64,000 nucleotides of DNA from Bedellia somnulentella (GCA_963576735.1 OY755177.1:1240001-1304000), one strand, 5' to 3'. Shown: positions 42,933 through 52,825, counted from the first letter of the stretch. The notes: a model not told the origin generated them from the letters alone. Numbers and translations: made by a program.

Positions 42933-43574
42933 AAGTCACATCATCCATTGAAAGAGACAAAATTCCTAGGGATAATAATCGATTCTAAGTTGCAATGGGG
43001 ACCCCATATACTAACACTTTCTAAAAGGCTGAGCTCAGCAGCGTATGCCGTGCGTAAGATTAGAGAAATAGCAGACGTAGAAACAGCTCGCATTGTGTAT
43101 TTCAGTTATTTTCATAGTATTATGTCGTACGGTATTTTATTATGGGGTAAAGCGGCTGATGTTCATAAAGTTTTCGTCTTACAAAAGCGAGCTATCCGAT
43201 CTATTTACATGTTGAGGTCGAGGTATTCGTTGCGCGAAAAATTTAAAGATATTGGCATTTTAACTGTCCCTTGCCAATACATATTTGAGAATTTAATGTA
43301 TGCTAAAAAGAATATATGTCAATTTAGTAAAGTTAGTGATAGGCATACTGTTAACACTCGAAATAAGGACAAACTTAACGTACCGAAGTGGAGACTTAAT
43401 AAAGTAAGTAACTCCTTTATGGGACTATCCCTCCAAATGTTCAACAAACTTCATTCTGACATGTTGGAATTGCCTGTGGCATCTTTTAAAAAGGCAATTA
43501 AAGCAATGCTTTTAAAGAAATCTTACTACAGTGTTCAAGATTTTTTAAACGACAAGGACCCAACGCGCACATGA
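42933..43574 (+). pseudogene. Reverse transcriptase C-terminal fragment (Jockey/CR1 type LINE)
   Basis: About 213 uninterrupted codons; the first 208 start at a TTG at 42,948, which is not a true initiation site. FLGIIIDSKLQW (residues 6-17) is the conserved block just after the reverse-transcriptase palm. SYGILLWG (60-67), LQKRAIR (78-84), PCQYIFENLMY (108-118) and YYSVQDFLND (193-202) are typical of the C-terminal region of Jockey-like ORF2 proteins. The palm with its YADD site and the endonuclease are absent, so the product could not reverse-transcribe. A frame this intact suggests a fairly recent insertion. Confidence 0.85.
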
Positions 43575-43810
43575 CCGTGTCCGTAAAGCTATAAATCTTC
43601 CCTCGTTATTCCCAGGAATAATTGTCTGGTGAGGATTTTTCTTCTCACGTTATGTGATTGGTTTTTTGTGATGGACAATTTATTTTTATTATGTCAAACA
43701 AGCGTTTGGTTTTGTCGCATAGAATATCTTTTATAAAGTAAAAACATGTTAATAAACTGAAATTGTACAAACCATGTTTTGAAAAAATGAAAAAATGTAA
43801 ATGTAAAGAG
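42933..43810 (+). mobile_element. Jockey-type LINE, 5'-truncated
   Basis: The element keeps only the end of the reverse-transcriptase frame (to 43,574) and a 3' untranslated part ending near AAAATGTAAATGTAAAG at about 43,806. This short A-rich repeat is the probable tail. The 5' end is set near 42,933 because an in-frame TAG lies at 42,930. No duplication was confirmed. Confidence 0.75.
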
Positions 43811-43852
43811 TTTCTTTGTTGCTTCTTCTCTTTACGAACACCTTCCGAAGCA

Positions 43853-43943
43853 ACGGACTAATGATAAATTTAAAAACATTTGACGTTCAAAAAATGTTAG
43901 TTTTTAACTTAATTTTGAAGAATAAACTTTTTGACTTTTTTTT
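43853..43943 (+). repeat. 90-bp dispersed repeat, copy 2
   Basis: Second copy of the repeat at 38,687-38,776. It lies between the Jockey LINE and a Helitron and includes AAGAATAAACTTTTTGAC followed by a T run. Confidence 0.75.
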
Positions 43944-44062
43944 TCCATACTTATAATAAATCTGTAGAGGGGTCAATTCTGTACATGAAATATATTTTCA
44001 AAATAACTATCAGGTTGTGATTAGGGATCGATACTGATGCCAAAAATGCAATCAGTAAAATT

Positions 44063-44096
<34 letters not shown>

Positions 44097-44913
44097 GGTT
44101 TGTATGTTCCTTATGGAAACAAAAACTACTCGACGGATTTTAACGAAACTTGGTACAATTATTCTTCATACTCCTGGGCAGGTTTTTGTATACTTTCCAA
44201 CCGAGTAACAAAGGGGAATTTTGGGAAATTTTGGGAAAACGGAGAAGTTACTCCATTTTTTAAGCTTCCGTCGCGTGTGCAGCCTTAATGGTTAAACTTG
44301 CATAGAAATCATGTATGACAAAACTTATTTTTCATAAAATTATCTAAAAAAAAATCCTCAACAGTTTATGTCTAACTTTTACGGTTGACTCACAATAACA
44401 CGTGTAATTCCTGATAGCTTAGCAGTTCGGAACATTCTGATTATATTTGTTTACTCTTACGTTTGTAAACCTCTTACTCATCCCTAATTTAAAAAAGGTA
44501 ACATTATTAACTATTAAATTAAAAAGAAGCATAGGAATCGGTAGAGAAACACCGAAATTATACATAAAATAAGCCATCGCGCCCGTGACCAAAACCAAAT
44601 CTTTACTAATTTACATATAACATACTAGATGGCGCCAGTAGTTGCATCCTACATCACGTAATGATTAATTTTTTAGATTGTTATAAATACTTCATAGCGT
44701 TTTATTCCAAAATTTGCTATGAAACGGAAATACTGAACCGTTCGTTAAAGCGCATTCAAAATCACCAAACTACACTGTTTAGGGAGTGCTATAAATTTAA
44801 TAAATTGAAAACATTGCGCTGAATTTCACAATGCTTGAGCAGTGACTGAAGAAAGAAACCTCAGATATTTAAAAAAACAACGCTACCCGTGCGAAGCTGG
44901 GACGATCCACTAG
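43944..44913 (+). mobile_element. Non-autonomous Helitron, about 970 bp
   Basis: Begins TCCATACTTATAATAAATC and ends GCGAAGCTGGGACGATCCACTAG followed by T, the TC...CTAG|T form. It includes (CTGT)n at about 44,059-44,095 and ACTCGACGGATTTTAACGAAAC, both of which I recall from lepidopteran Helitron families. The base before the TC is T instead of A, so the exact 5' end is uncertain. No Rep-helicase coding sequence is present. The 83-codon frame at 44,037-44,288 is repeat-derived. Confidence 0.7.
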
Positions 44914-45934
44914 TATTATAATAAAATAAAAAACAGCGAAATGCACAGAGTAAACCGCGATTGTTCTCCAATCTATGCCACTCCGGGTCTCCTCGCAATC
45001 GCCAACTACCCGCAAAAAGGGAATTCCGAATTTGAAATTTTAAGTATGAGAACCGACGCGGGTGCGATCAGTTTATTTAACAGTCACTCGATTGTTTTTG
45101 CGGTCAAATACCGATAGGAACTATTTCCGTGATTTGGTCTCGATAACATTTAACTTGCCCTTCTACGTTGAGGCATGATTTACTAAGTAGAGAATTCAAG
45201 TTACGTTTAGTGAAGTATACTAATAATTATTATTCTTCAAAGGTATCCACGTTCGAGAAACGAGGTGACTTGGGGAAAATGCTTTTATTTATATTTACGA
45301 GATAAATGTAATCATAAATATTTGTTGTTTCATTGTTTCTAAATCTTTGTCGGTCCTCACTGGTATCAACATATTTTCAATATGATTTACTTATTGTTTT
45401 ATCGCAAGACTTGCAATGCATTGGTTTTCAAATAAACAATTTTTTGTATGCCTTAAAATCAATTACGTTTACGAACACCTCGAAGTTTGCTACGTACAGC
45501 AAATTTTTTAGTAGCGTTTTCGTAGTCACAAATTCCCATCTACGGAGGCCGTAGTAGATAAAGCTACTACGAGAGATTGAATCTCTGAATTTTGGAGACC
45601 AAAGTAACAACCTTTTTTTGTCTTTTATTTTTTTGTAAATTATTCTTTTATCCAAAATAATTGATGTGAAACAATGTCAGGAAAGAATAGTGATAAATTA
45701 TGTAAAATGTATTTCTTGTTTTGACGAAAGGCTGGTTCTCTTAGAAGGGATGATTTGTATTTAGATTTGATCGTTCAATTCTTCGTTATTGATAATTTAT
45801 CTCGAAACTGATAGGCACATTTAAAATAATTGTATTCTTCGTCAAAGGACCATTAAGATGAAGGATCAGATTTTCTGTCAATAACCTAATATGCTCTTAT
45901 TTATATAACTCTGTCTATTTTTTACAATTTAGGC
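44914..45934. other. Unique stretch
   Basis: 44,935-45,160 is more even in base composition (CACTCCGGGTCTCCTCGC). A hairpin CGTAGTAG/CTACTACG lies at about 45,549-45,570. No gene recognised. Confidence 0.35.
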
Positions 45935-46130
45935 TTGTAGTGTGGTGTTAAAATAGCGTTATTATTCTCAGTTATTCCCAATATTTGGTGTTCTTTTAGT
46001 GACTGCTAAAAAAGGTAGTGGACCCATCATTAACCATCCTTTATTTCACAATCTATCACCCACTCTGGATGTAAAGTGGCGATCGATAGTCTCTACCTAC
46101 CCCAACAGGAGCTGATGGCGTGAGTATATA
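45935..46130 (+). mobile_element. Chimeric SINE-A head with family C tail
   Basis: GTAGTGTGGTGTTAAAATAGCG and GTGGACCCATCATTAACCATCC are SINE-A-like. From about 46,070 the sequence is GTGGCGATCGATAGTCTCTACC, CAGGAGCTGATGGCGTGAG, the family C end. Confidence 0.6.
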
Positions 46131-46135
46131 TATGT

Positions 46136-46170
46136 ATCCCCCACTCGACTTTCAAAGGCGCCTTAGAGTT
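46136..46170 (+). mobile_element. SINE-A fragment
   Basis: TCCCCCACTCGACTTTCAAAGGCG resembles the middle of SINE-A. Confidence 0.35.
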
Positions 46171-46515
46171 TAAATTTCATTCAAATAGAGAGCTCTCAGG
46201 ACTTTTTTTTGTATGCATGTCAGTCTATTTTACAAAATCTTACCAAAATAAAAGAAAGCAGAAAGATTTTTTTAGGCTGAGCAAGAATTAGGCAGGATAA
46301 TACTGATAGTTTTTTTGCATAATTATGTGAATGATCATACATCCCTAATGAAAGTATGTTATGTCTGACGACGACAGCATTGACGGGGGAGGGGGACGTC
46401 AAATTATTCCGCTTAGACGAAATATATACAGAGAAAACATGAAAAGAGAACAAAATTAAGTATTACCGCGGGGGTGTGGTCCAAGTTATAACAGAATAGT
46501 TACTAGTACCACCAA

Positions 46516-46982
46516 AAAAAACTAATATAATTTAATGTTTTTTGACATGAATTCCTCATGTGGGGATAAAAATGATGATGATGAAAATAAAAGATGTTAT
46601 TAAAGGAAAGAAAAATTTTGACACTGGCGGGGTTCGAACCCGCGACCTTCGGGTATACGCCCCCGTCGCTCTGCCAACTGAGCTACAGTGTCAGTTGGCA
46701 TCCAGCGCGAAATTTCTCTATCCTTTGTTTCTTTTTTTTTACACGTTCAAGTAGTGTTTGCGTTTCCTACCTCCGATTTTTTTTTTTTTTAACTAATTCG
46801 GACGGCCACTTGTCTACCTTTTCAGATAGAATGCAAATGTTGGAAACGCCTAACTATCACATAATTTAATGTTTTTTGACATGAATTCCTCATGTGGGGA
46901 TTATTACTCATAAATAAAAGATGTTATTAAAGGAAAGGAAAATTTCGACACTGGCGGGGTTCGAACCCGCGACCTAATATTT
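46516..46982 (-). mobile_element. Family T element, all antisense
   Basis: Starts at the long end (46,524; TTTAATGTTTTTTGACATG) and holds one whole unit, then a second that stops after ACCCGCGAC. There is no sense short end. CTAATAT on both sides (46,518; 46,975) is a possible 7-bp duplication. An ATGATGATGATG insertion interrupts the first long end. Confidence 0.8.
46620..46692 (-). pseudogene. tRNA-like sequence, intact arms
   Basis: 73 nt, matching the 8,299-8,371 copy throughout the stems, with the same irregular anticodon arm. A and B boxes are intact. Confidence 0.65.
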
Positions 46983-47199
46983 TTAATTTGATACTATATT
47001 AAACATGTCATATAATAATGTTTAAAGAGTTAAAAAAAAATTGTAGTTACTATTTCTTTTCCTCATTTGACAAACGTTCATTGCTAGATTCACCACACAG
47101 TCTCGAAACTGACAATGATTTTAAAAAATATAATAATTAGTAAATTTAAAGCATTAATTTTACACACAAAATGTCCTGTAGCTGTACTGTCCTTTACTA

Positions 47200-47350
47200 T
47201 GTTGTCGGCTTAAATAACTCGATAGAGGCGACTGAAAAAGCTTTTTTACGTGATTTTCGGGGCAGAGGTTTTGATCAGCCTTCCTTTTATTTTACAATAT
47301 TTTCCTCACCAAATTTGCAAAAGTGTCTATCAAATTTCCAACAGCCTTCA
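47200..47350 (+). mobile_element. SINE-A, strongly degraded
   Basis: TTGTCGGCTTAAATAAC, AGAGGCGACTGAAAAAGC and TTTTATTTTACAATATTTTCC keep the family order. The tail is absent. Confidence 0.5.
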
Positions 47351-47692
47351 TAATATCATGTATATATTTAAAAATATCCTAAAGTTCTCTTCAAAACCGT
47401 CAACATAAAATCGCTCTACCTCCTCCCAAACACCACAGGCCACGCTAAGTCCCGCGGGGGGCGGCCGTGGGGGCGACATCAATAATCCTCGTTGTTATTC
47501 TTATGCTAATGTCCGACCGCCGTAATCACGACTCCAGTAGGAACCATCGGAAGGAATGGCCGACCTACTCTCGCGACCTCTTCATGTAATTAGTGTTACA
47601 TTGGTTTTTGTTGTATAAATGTGGAAGTGTACTTGGTTTAGTAACAGTGTTACAGAATAAAATCCTTACATCTATCTAAAAAAAAATGGTTA
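47351..47692. other. Unique GC-rich block
   Basis: 47,400-47,600 includes CCGCGGGGGGCGGCCGTGGG and TCGCGACCTCTTCATG. No repeat match and no long frame. Candidate regulatory or exon sequence, unsupported. Confidence 0.35.
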
Positions 47693-47750
47693 CATACATA
47701 CTTACTACCGTTTATAAGCCCCAAAAAAGGGTAACCAGAAACCTACTTCT
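47693..47750 (-). mobile_element. SINE-A tail fragment
   Basis: CATACATACTTACTACCGTTTATAAGCCCC and GGGTAACCAG; only the 3' end remains. Confidence 0.5.
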
Positions 47751-47810
47751 CAGTTTGACTTTTTGGTATAACTTCTGCAAAATGGACGTTTTCGCATTTT
47801 TTCTCAAACG

Positions 47811-47920
47811 CAAACGTTCACGCCGTTTATCCCCGAAGAGGTTGACAGAGGTACCAATACTTCTGAACATCACGTGACATTGTCACTTGGTGTTCAGAGT
47901 ACCCACGTTTTGCTTGGACT
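47811..47920 (-). mobile_element. SINE-B, 5'-truncated
   Basis: AACGTTCACGCCGTTTATCCCC to CACGTTTTGCTTGGAC; about the last 110 bp of the family. Confidence 0.75.
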
Positions 47921-47959
47921 TTGTACCATAATAAGTGATACCGCTATTAGTTGAGAAGT

Positions 47960-48067
47960 ATCTCAATTTTTCCACCAGGTATTTTCCAAAAGTGGCTGAA
48001 GAAATTCTAATTCTGAAGCGCTGGGTACCCTTTGTGGGATTACAGCCGTGAGTATATATTTGTAGGT
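47960..48067 (+). mobile_element. SINE-A (A4-like) 3' part
   Basis: GGTATTTTCCAAAAGTGGCTGAAG through ATTACAGCCGTGAGTATATATTTG. Confidence 0.65.
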
Positions 48068-48349
48068 ATGGGTTTTCCCAACTACGTATCTGTTTGTAGG
48101 ACGCAAAGATGAAGATATCAGGGGCTAAATAGTATTTATCATATAGTATTTCACACGTGTAGTTGCGTCAGTTGAATTCCAAGTATTGGTTTTACTTTGT
48201 ATGTAATACTGATTGCGTTCATATATACTTATTAGAGTTATCTCATGTGATACATTTTAATGAGGTTTTTAAGATGAAATATATTGATGTTTACAACACC
48301 GTTTCAATGAAACCGATCAATGAAACGTAAATCTGTTTAGTACATACAT

Positions 48350-48680
48350 ACATGCTCACGCCGTTAGTTCCCATTGGGGTAGACAGAGACTATCGATCGC
48401 CACTTTGTACGATCCCGGCAAACCACTCGAACTACGTTTAGATCCACCATTTACATATTCATATTCGTTTTCATATTTGCTCTTTTATTCATCGCACTTT
48501 GGACGCCTGCCATTTCAATCACATTCTCTATATGATCTAAATTTGTCCTTCATGGTCGTCCTCTATTGACATAACCTTCCATATTGGCTCTGTAAATCCT
48601 TTTCAACAATACATAAAATCATCCATACTCTGTGCCCAAACCATCCTAACATACCTTTTCTATCTTTTTTACAATATGAT
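48350..48680 (-). mobile_element. Family C, longest copy
   Basis: On the minus strand the end is GTCTCTGTCTACCCCAATGGG, AACTAACGGCGTGAGC, then a TATG tail. Upstream the minus strand still suggests decayed coding sequence similar to the C-terminal region of RTE-like LINE ORFs (a W-F-G-H-like run and a G-R-P-like run). I infer that family C is the 3' end of an RTE-like LINE. Confidence 0.6.
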
Positions 48681-48766
48681 CTTTTCTTTTAGTGTCCCGT
48701 GTGAAGAAGTGAAGCATTCTTTATTTCCTTTAATTGATATTATTTAATTATATTATATGGGTACCG

Positions 48767-49085
48767 TGTAATGCCGGCTTAGGATGTCGCTACCCCTTTC
48801 TACCCACGGGTGTCGTAAGAGGCGACTAAGGGTATTGGGCACGTACAATGGCCCACCTCGTAGCTGGGTTAAGTGCGGAAACCTGAGGCGGTTAGCGCCC
48901 ACCAATAATAATAAAAGGGTATTGGGACTTTTTATTGGATTTTCGGGCGATGCGGTTGGAGACCCATCACCAAAAACCTTTATTTTACCGCCTTTTCCCC
49001 ATTCAACTTCCAAAAGTGGCTGCGGAATTTATAATTCCTTGGCTCTGGCTACCCCTTCTAGGGATTTCTAGCCGTGATTATATGT
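48767..49085 (+). mobile_element. SINE-A (A2) carrying a 75-bp insertion
   Basis: Complete A2 copy from CCGTGTAATGCCGG to GCCGTGATTATATG. It is interrupted at 48,840-48,914 by foreign sequence flanked by duplicated SINE bases. Confidence 0.85.
48828..48926 (+). mobile_element. Dead-on-arrival LINE 3' stub with TSD
   Basis: A 75-bp insert (48,840-48,914) reads GTAGCTGGGTTAAGTGCGG in its middle, then GGCGGTTAGCGCCC, and ends in AATAATAATAA. AAGGGTATTGGG flanks it (48,828-48,839; 48,915-48,926). The AAT tail and duplication indicate a severely truncated non-LTR element of unknown family. Confidence 0.7.
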
Positions 49086-49566
49086 CGTACACTATTTCTT
49101 AAAAAGGAAATAAATTTAAGCGACTGGTGGATGACTAATACCATCTCATCGTATAAATGAGAGTCATGTTAGAGCGCACACTACTGCGGACTCAAACGCA
49201 CATAGCAGCGTCTCACTCATATTCCTACATCGCGGAGTGTAAGTGTTTTTCGAGTTAAGCATAGATACAAATTATAAGTTGGTACACAGCAGGGTGTACT
49301 GGCCAGTATATCTTTGCTGTTCCCACATATGTAGGCATATTGATCATATCCCATACATTGATAAAGTAAGAGCCAAAGTAAGTTCAATATAATTGATTTG
49401 GGACACTATCATATATATTTTTATAATTGACAAGTCGAGTTCAGTTACAAAAACCATACTATTGCAATTCAACGTGAGAAGCAAATTGCATATAGAAAAT
49501 TAGTAAATTGTGTTCCTGAAGGGAAACCATTACCATACAACAAAGTATCAGTAAACTCCCACAAAA
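49086..49566. other. Unique stretch
   Basis: No recognised gene or repeat. Confidence 0.35.
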
Positions 49567-49843
49567 ATGAACAACTCATACATACATTCATATACTCACG
49601 GCTATATTTCCCTAGAAGGGGTAAGCAGAGCTAAGGAATTATTAATTCCTCAGCCACTTTTAGAAGTTAAGTGGGGAAAAGATGGTAAAAATAAAGGTTT
49701 TTGGTGATGGGTCTTCAACCGCATCGCCCAAAAATCCAATAAAAATGGCCGTGTAGTGCCGGCTTAGAATGTCGCTACCCGTTTCTACCGACGGGTGTCG
49801 TAAGAGGCGACTAAGGGTATTGGGGCTTTTTTTTATGAACAAC
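49567..49843 (-). mobile_element. SINE-A (A2) with inverted head, TSD
   Basis: 49,576-49,743 is the antisense tail and body. 49,745-49,833 is the head in the opposite (sense) orientation. Together they account for the whole element with no loss. ATGAACAAC flanks it (49,567-49,575; 49,835-49,843). This is the classic 5' inversion made by twin priming. Confidence 0.85.
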
Positions 49844-50199
49844 ACCTTAGTAAAGATTGCAAAAGCCGATGAATGAAGGTAGACCAGAGTAAAAGCTTTT
49901 GCTGATGAAATCTTAGAAAAGACTTATAGTCATCAGTACTCATCAATTAGCTAATATATTGACACAGCTACTCCGGTACAAAAACCTTGTACTGTAAATA
50001 TAATTAACGATATTTCATTTAAAATATAAAGCGGCAGTTACGATAACTTATCACAAACTCATTAATAACAGGTCGGTGACGCACCCGACGTATCTACGGA
50101 GGAAGTTAGTATACCAATACGCGTGGAGCAATATTATACGGCTAAATTAAATAGGTTACTTCTATGACCGCATCTCCTCTCCCCGCTCCCCGCTTGGAC
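49844..50199. other. Unique stretch
   Basis: No recognised repeat. It leads into the promoter-like block. Confidence 0.35.
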
Positions 50200-50370
50200 C
50201 TTAGATTGACCAATAGAAAGTCGTCTAACCCAATGACGTCACAAAAGTGATGGCTATTTAATTTAGTCGCGTTATAGAGTATGAAACGCGCGCGCAGGTC
50301 ATTCAATGTTATCTTCCCGCCATATTGCCTGTCAGGTTGTCTGTCTCTTTCTGTTACGTGTGGTAAGTGG
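50200..50370 (+). promoter_or_regulatory. Promoter-like block with CCAAT, CRE and possible 5' splice site
   Basis: CCAAT boxes at 50,210 and 50,230, a perfect cAMP-response element TGACGTCA at 50,234-50,241, an AT-rich TATTTAATTTAG at about 50,256, and a GTAAGT at 50,363 that could be a splice donor. The block is free of repeats. This would suit a promoter and first non-coding exon, but no open frame or downstream exon supports it. Confidence 0.3.
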
Positions 50371-50589
50371 CTCTGTTATCGTTGTTAGAGTGGGTGGTTT
50401 TTTGAGTTCATGGGCGTTTAATGGTGTCATTATTATCTGGACTTGCTTTCCTGTTTTATTTGTGTTCGTATGACTTTTGGTTTTGGGTTATTTATTGTAA
50501 AGTAGTGATCTGTTTCTGATTTTATTGTTATTTTTTGTATAAGAGTTCTCTTCAAGAATAGATGAGAATTCAATTTCTAAAACTAGTAA
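50371..50589. other. T-rich, no feature seen
   Basis: T-rich sequence downstream of the putative donor. Confidence 0.35.
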
Positions 50590-50755
50590 AAAATACATAT
50601 ATAAGTACATCGACATACTATCTAAGTACACAAGCCCCAAACTGAGTAAAACTTGTTTTATAGGATACTAACTCATAAATGTTGCTCTCAGCGGGGATCG
50701 AACCCCGGTCCGGATGATGTCATCCGGACCGAGAAGCTAGCCACCTATCTGGGAT
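50590..50755 (-). mobile_element. Metulj-like SINE
   Basis: The minus strand reads GGTGGCTAGCTTCTCGGTCC (A-box side), GGGGTTCGATCCCCGCTGAG (B box), then GCAACATTTATGAGTTAGTATCC. The anticodon-like region has become a long CCGGATGA/TCATCCGG stem. Related to 42,408-42,605. Confidence 0.65.
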
Positions 50756-50772
50756 TGGACGTCACGCGTCGT

Positions 50773-51037
50773 CAAAATTATAAACACATACATATCACAT
50801 CAAATATACTCACGGCTATAATTCCCTAGAAGGGGTAGCCAGAGTCAAGGAATTATAAATTCCTCAGCCACTTTTGGAAGTTGAGTGGGGAAAAGGCGGT
50901 AAAATAAAGGTTTTTGGTGATGGGTCTCCAACCGCATCGCCCAAAAATCCAACAAAAAGCCCCAATACCCTTAGTTGCCTCTTACGACACCGGGGTAGCG
51001 ACATTCTAAGCCGGCACTACACGGCAAAATTATAAAC
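50773..51037 (-). mobile_element. SINE-A (A2), full length with TSD
   Basis: CAAAATTATAAAC at 50,773-50,785 and 51,025-51,037. The head has a small deletion (GACACCGGGGTAGCG). Confidence 0.9.
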
Positions 51038-51220
51038 CTTATTTAAAAACCTTTTTCCCAAGTAACTTCCTATTTCGGGAATTTTAACCATGAGTGAAAA
51101 TATGATTAACCCATACATAGTAAGAGGGAAATAAAATTTAAATCTAAAATATGGGGTCAGTATCTTACTTGTAACAGAGCTAGTTTTAACTAATTATGCA
51201 TTACGAAAAACACACATGAA

Positions 51221-51360
51221 ATCACACATACATACAAACATATGCTCACGGCTATAAATCCCTTAACGGGTAGCCAGAGATTTGGAATGAGAAATTCCTC
51301 AGCTACTTTTGGAAGTGTTATTCTAAGCCGACACTACACGGCAATCTATGCCGACACTAC
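51221..51360 (-). mobile_element. SINE-A (A3), internal deletion, repeated head end
   Basis: Tail and 3' body up to CTTTTGGAAG, then directly GTGTTATTCTAAGCC, so roughly 110 bp are missing. The head end GCCGACACTACACGGCAA occurs twice (about 51,327-51,344 and 51,350-51,367). Confidence 0.8.
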
Positions 51361-51454
51361 ACGGCAAAATGCATCAAATATCAAACATGAAATCAAATGC
51401 TTATGAAATTAGATGTCCCAATAGATGAGCTTTTATGAAAAGATAACGAATGGT

Positions 51455-51560
51455 AATGAAGCCGAAGGGGTTTGTCAGAATCGTACAAAGTGGAGATCAA
51501 TACAATCGTTTCTGTCTACCCCTCCAATAACAACTAATGGAGACAGTGTCAGTATATGTA
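51455..51560 (+). mobile_element. Family C 3' end
   Basis: AATCGTACAAAGTGGAGATC, TTTCTGTCTACCCC and a diverged end GTGTCAGTATATGTATG. Confidence 0.6.
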
Positions 51561-51834
51561 TGTTTGTATATTTTCCGAAACCCTGTTTGTCAGGATAATA
51601 ATTATAAGTATATTATCAAAGATATGTCAATTATAGTTTTTCAAACAAGGGGAGACGCCCTTGTTTAACTTTTTACTCAAATAATCTAAACACAAAGTTG
51701 AATTGCCTTGTTTTTGCAATTCCTGGTTCAAAATAATGGTTTTGGATAAGGAAAAAACACCTCTTATCTACTTGTATCTTAATACCGCGAGACCTTTCAT
51801 AGTTTTTATAGCTTAAACAAAATGTTGTATTTAT

Positions 51835-52100
51835 ATACCAACGATACATACACACATACATACAAATACTCACGGCTATAAATTCCTATAAAGGGGTAGC
51901 CAGAGCTAAGGAACTAGAAGTTCCTCAGCCACTTTTGGAAAATTGAGTGGGGAAAAGATGGCAAAATAAAGGTTGTTGGTGATGGGTCTCCAACCGCATC
52001 GCCCAAAAATCCCTTAAAAGCCCCAACACCGTTAGTCGCCTCTTACGTACACCCACCGGCAGAAATGGGGTAGTGTTATTCTAAGCCGACACTACACAGC
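51835..52100 (-). mobile_element. SINE-A (A1) inserted in A4, with TSD
   Basis: Complete antisense A1 copy at 51,848-52,100. The duplication ATACCAACGATAC (51,835-51,847; 52,101-52,113) is A4 body sequence, so A1 is younger than the A4 copy it entered. Confidence 0.9.
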
Positions 52101-52229
52101 ATACCAACGATACTTTATTTATACCATCTTGTCCCCTACCAACTCTCAAATGTAGCTGAGAAGTTTCTTGCTCTAAAGCGCTGGCTCTTTTTTGGGATTC
52201 ATGGCCGTGAGTATATGTCTGTATGTATC
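52101..52229 (+). mobile_element. SINE-A (A4) 3' half, host of A1
   Basis: CAACGATACTTTATTTATACC through ATGGCCGTGAGTATATG. The part upstream of the A1 insertion is not recognisable. Confidence 0.8.
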
Positions 52230-52251
52230 TACTCATGGCTTTAATCCCAAC
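52230..52251 (-). mobile_element. SINE-A tail fragment
   Basis: CTCATGGCTTTAATCCCAAC is an antisense A4 terminal stem cut by the family T insertion. Confidence 0.45.
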
Positions 52252-52439
52252 AAGGTGTACAAGATTTAATGTTTTTTGACATGAATTCCTCATGTGGGGA
52301 TTATTACTCATAAATAAAAGATGTTATTAAAGGAAAGAAAAATTTCGACACTGGCGGGGTTCGACCCGCGACCTTCGGGTATACTTGAACGTGTAAAAAA
52401 GAAACAAAGGATAGAGAAATTTCGCGCTGGATGCCAACT

Positions 52440-52511
52440 GACACTGTAGCTCAGTTGGCAGAGCGACGGGGGCGTATACCCGAAGGTCGCGGGTCGAACC
52501 CCGCCAGTGTC
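52440..52511 (+). pseudogene. tRNA-like sequence, T-loop deletion
   Basis: 72 nt; perfect acceptor, D and T stems, but the T loop is six bases (TCGAAC). This damages the B box and tertiary fold, so it is almost certainly not a working tRNA. Confidence 0.65.
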
Positions 52512-52753
52512 GAAATTTTTCTTTCCTTTAATAACATCTTTTATTTATGAGTAATAATCCCCACATGAGGAATTCATGTCAAAAAACATTAAATTATGTG
52601 ATAGTTAGGCGTTTCCAACATTTGCATTCTATCTGAAAAGGTAGACAAGTGGCCGTCCGAATTAGTTAAAATTCGGAGGTAGGAAACGCAAACACTACTT
52701 GAACGTGTAAAAAAGAAACAAAGGATAGAGAAATTTCGCGCTGGATGCCAACT

Positions 52754-52825
52754 GACACTGTAGCTCAGTTGGCAGAGCGACGGGGGCGTATACCCGAAGG
52801 TCGCGGGTCGAACCCCGCCAGTGTC
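52754..52825 (+). pseudogene. tRNA-like sequence, T-loop deletion (second unit)
   Basis: Identical to the unit 314 bp upstream, including the lost T. A 83-codon frame that runs through it is not a gene. Confidence 0.65.

Noticed and set aside
44037..44288. 83-codon frame beginning over (CTGT)n
   Set aside because: Microsatellite and Helitron interior; the same sequence is a non-coding repeat in Lepidoptera as far as I recall.
52440..52825. A pair of functional tRNA genes
   Set aside because: The T loop lacks a base and the anticodon arm is irregular; the sequences belong to a mobile repeat.
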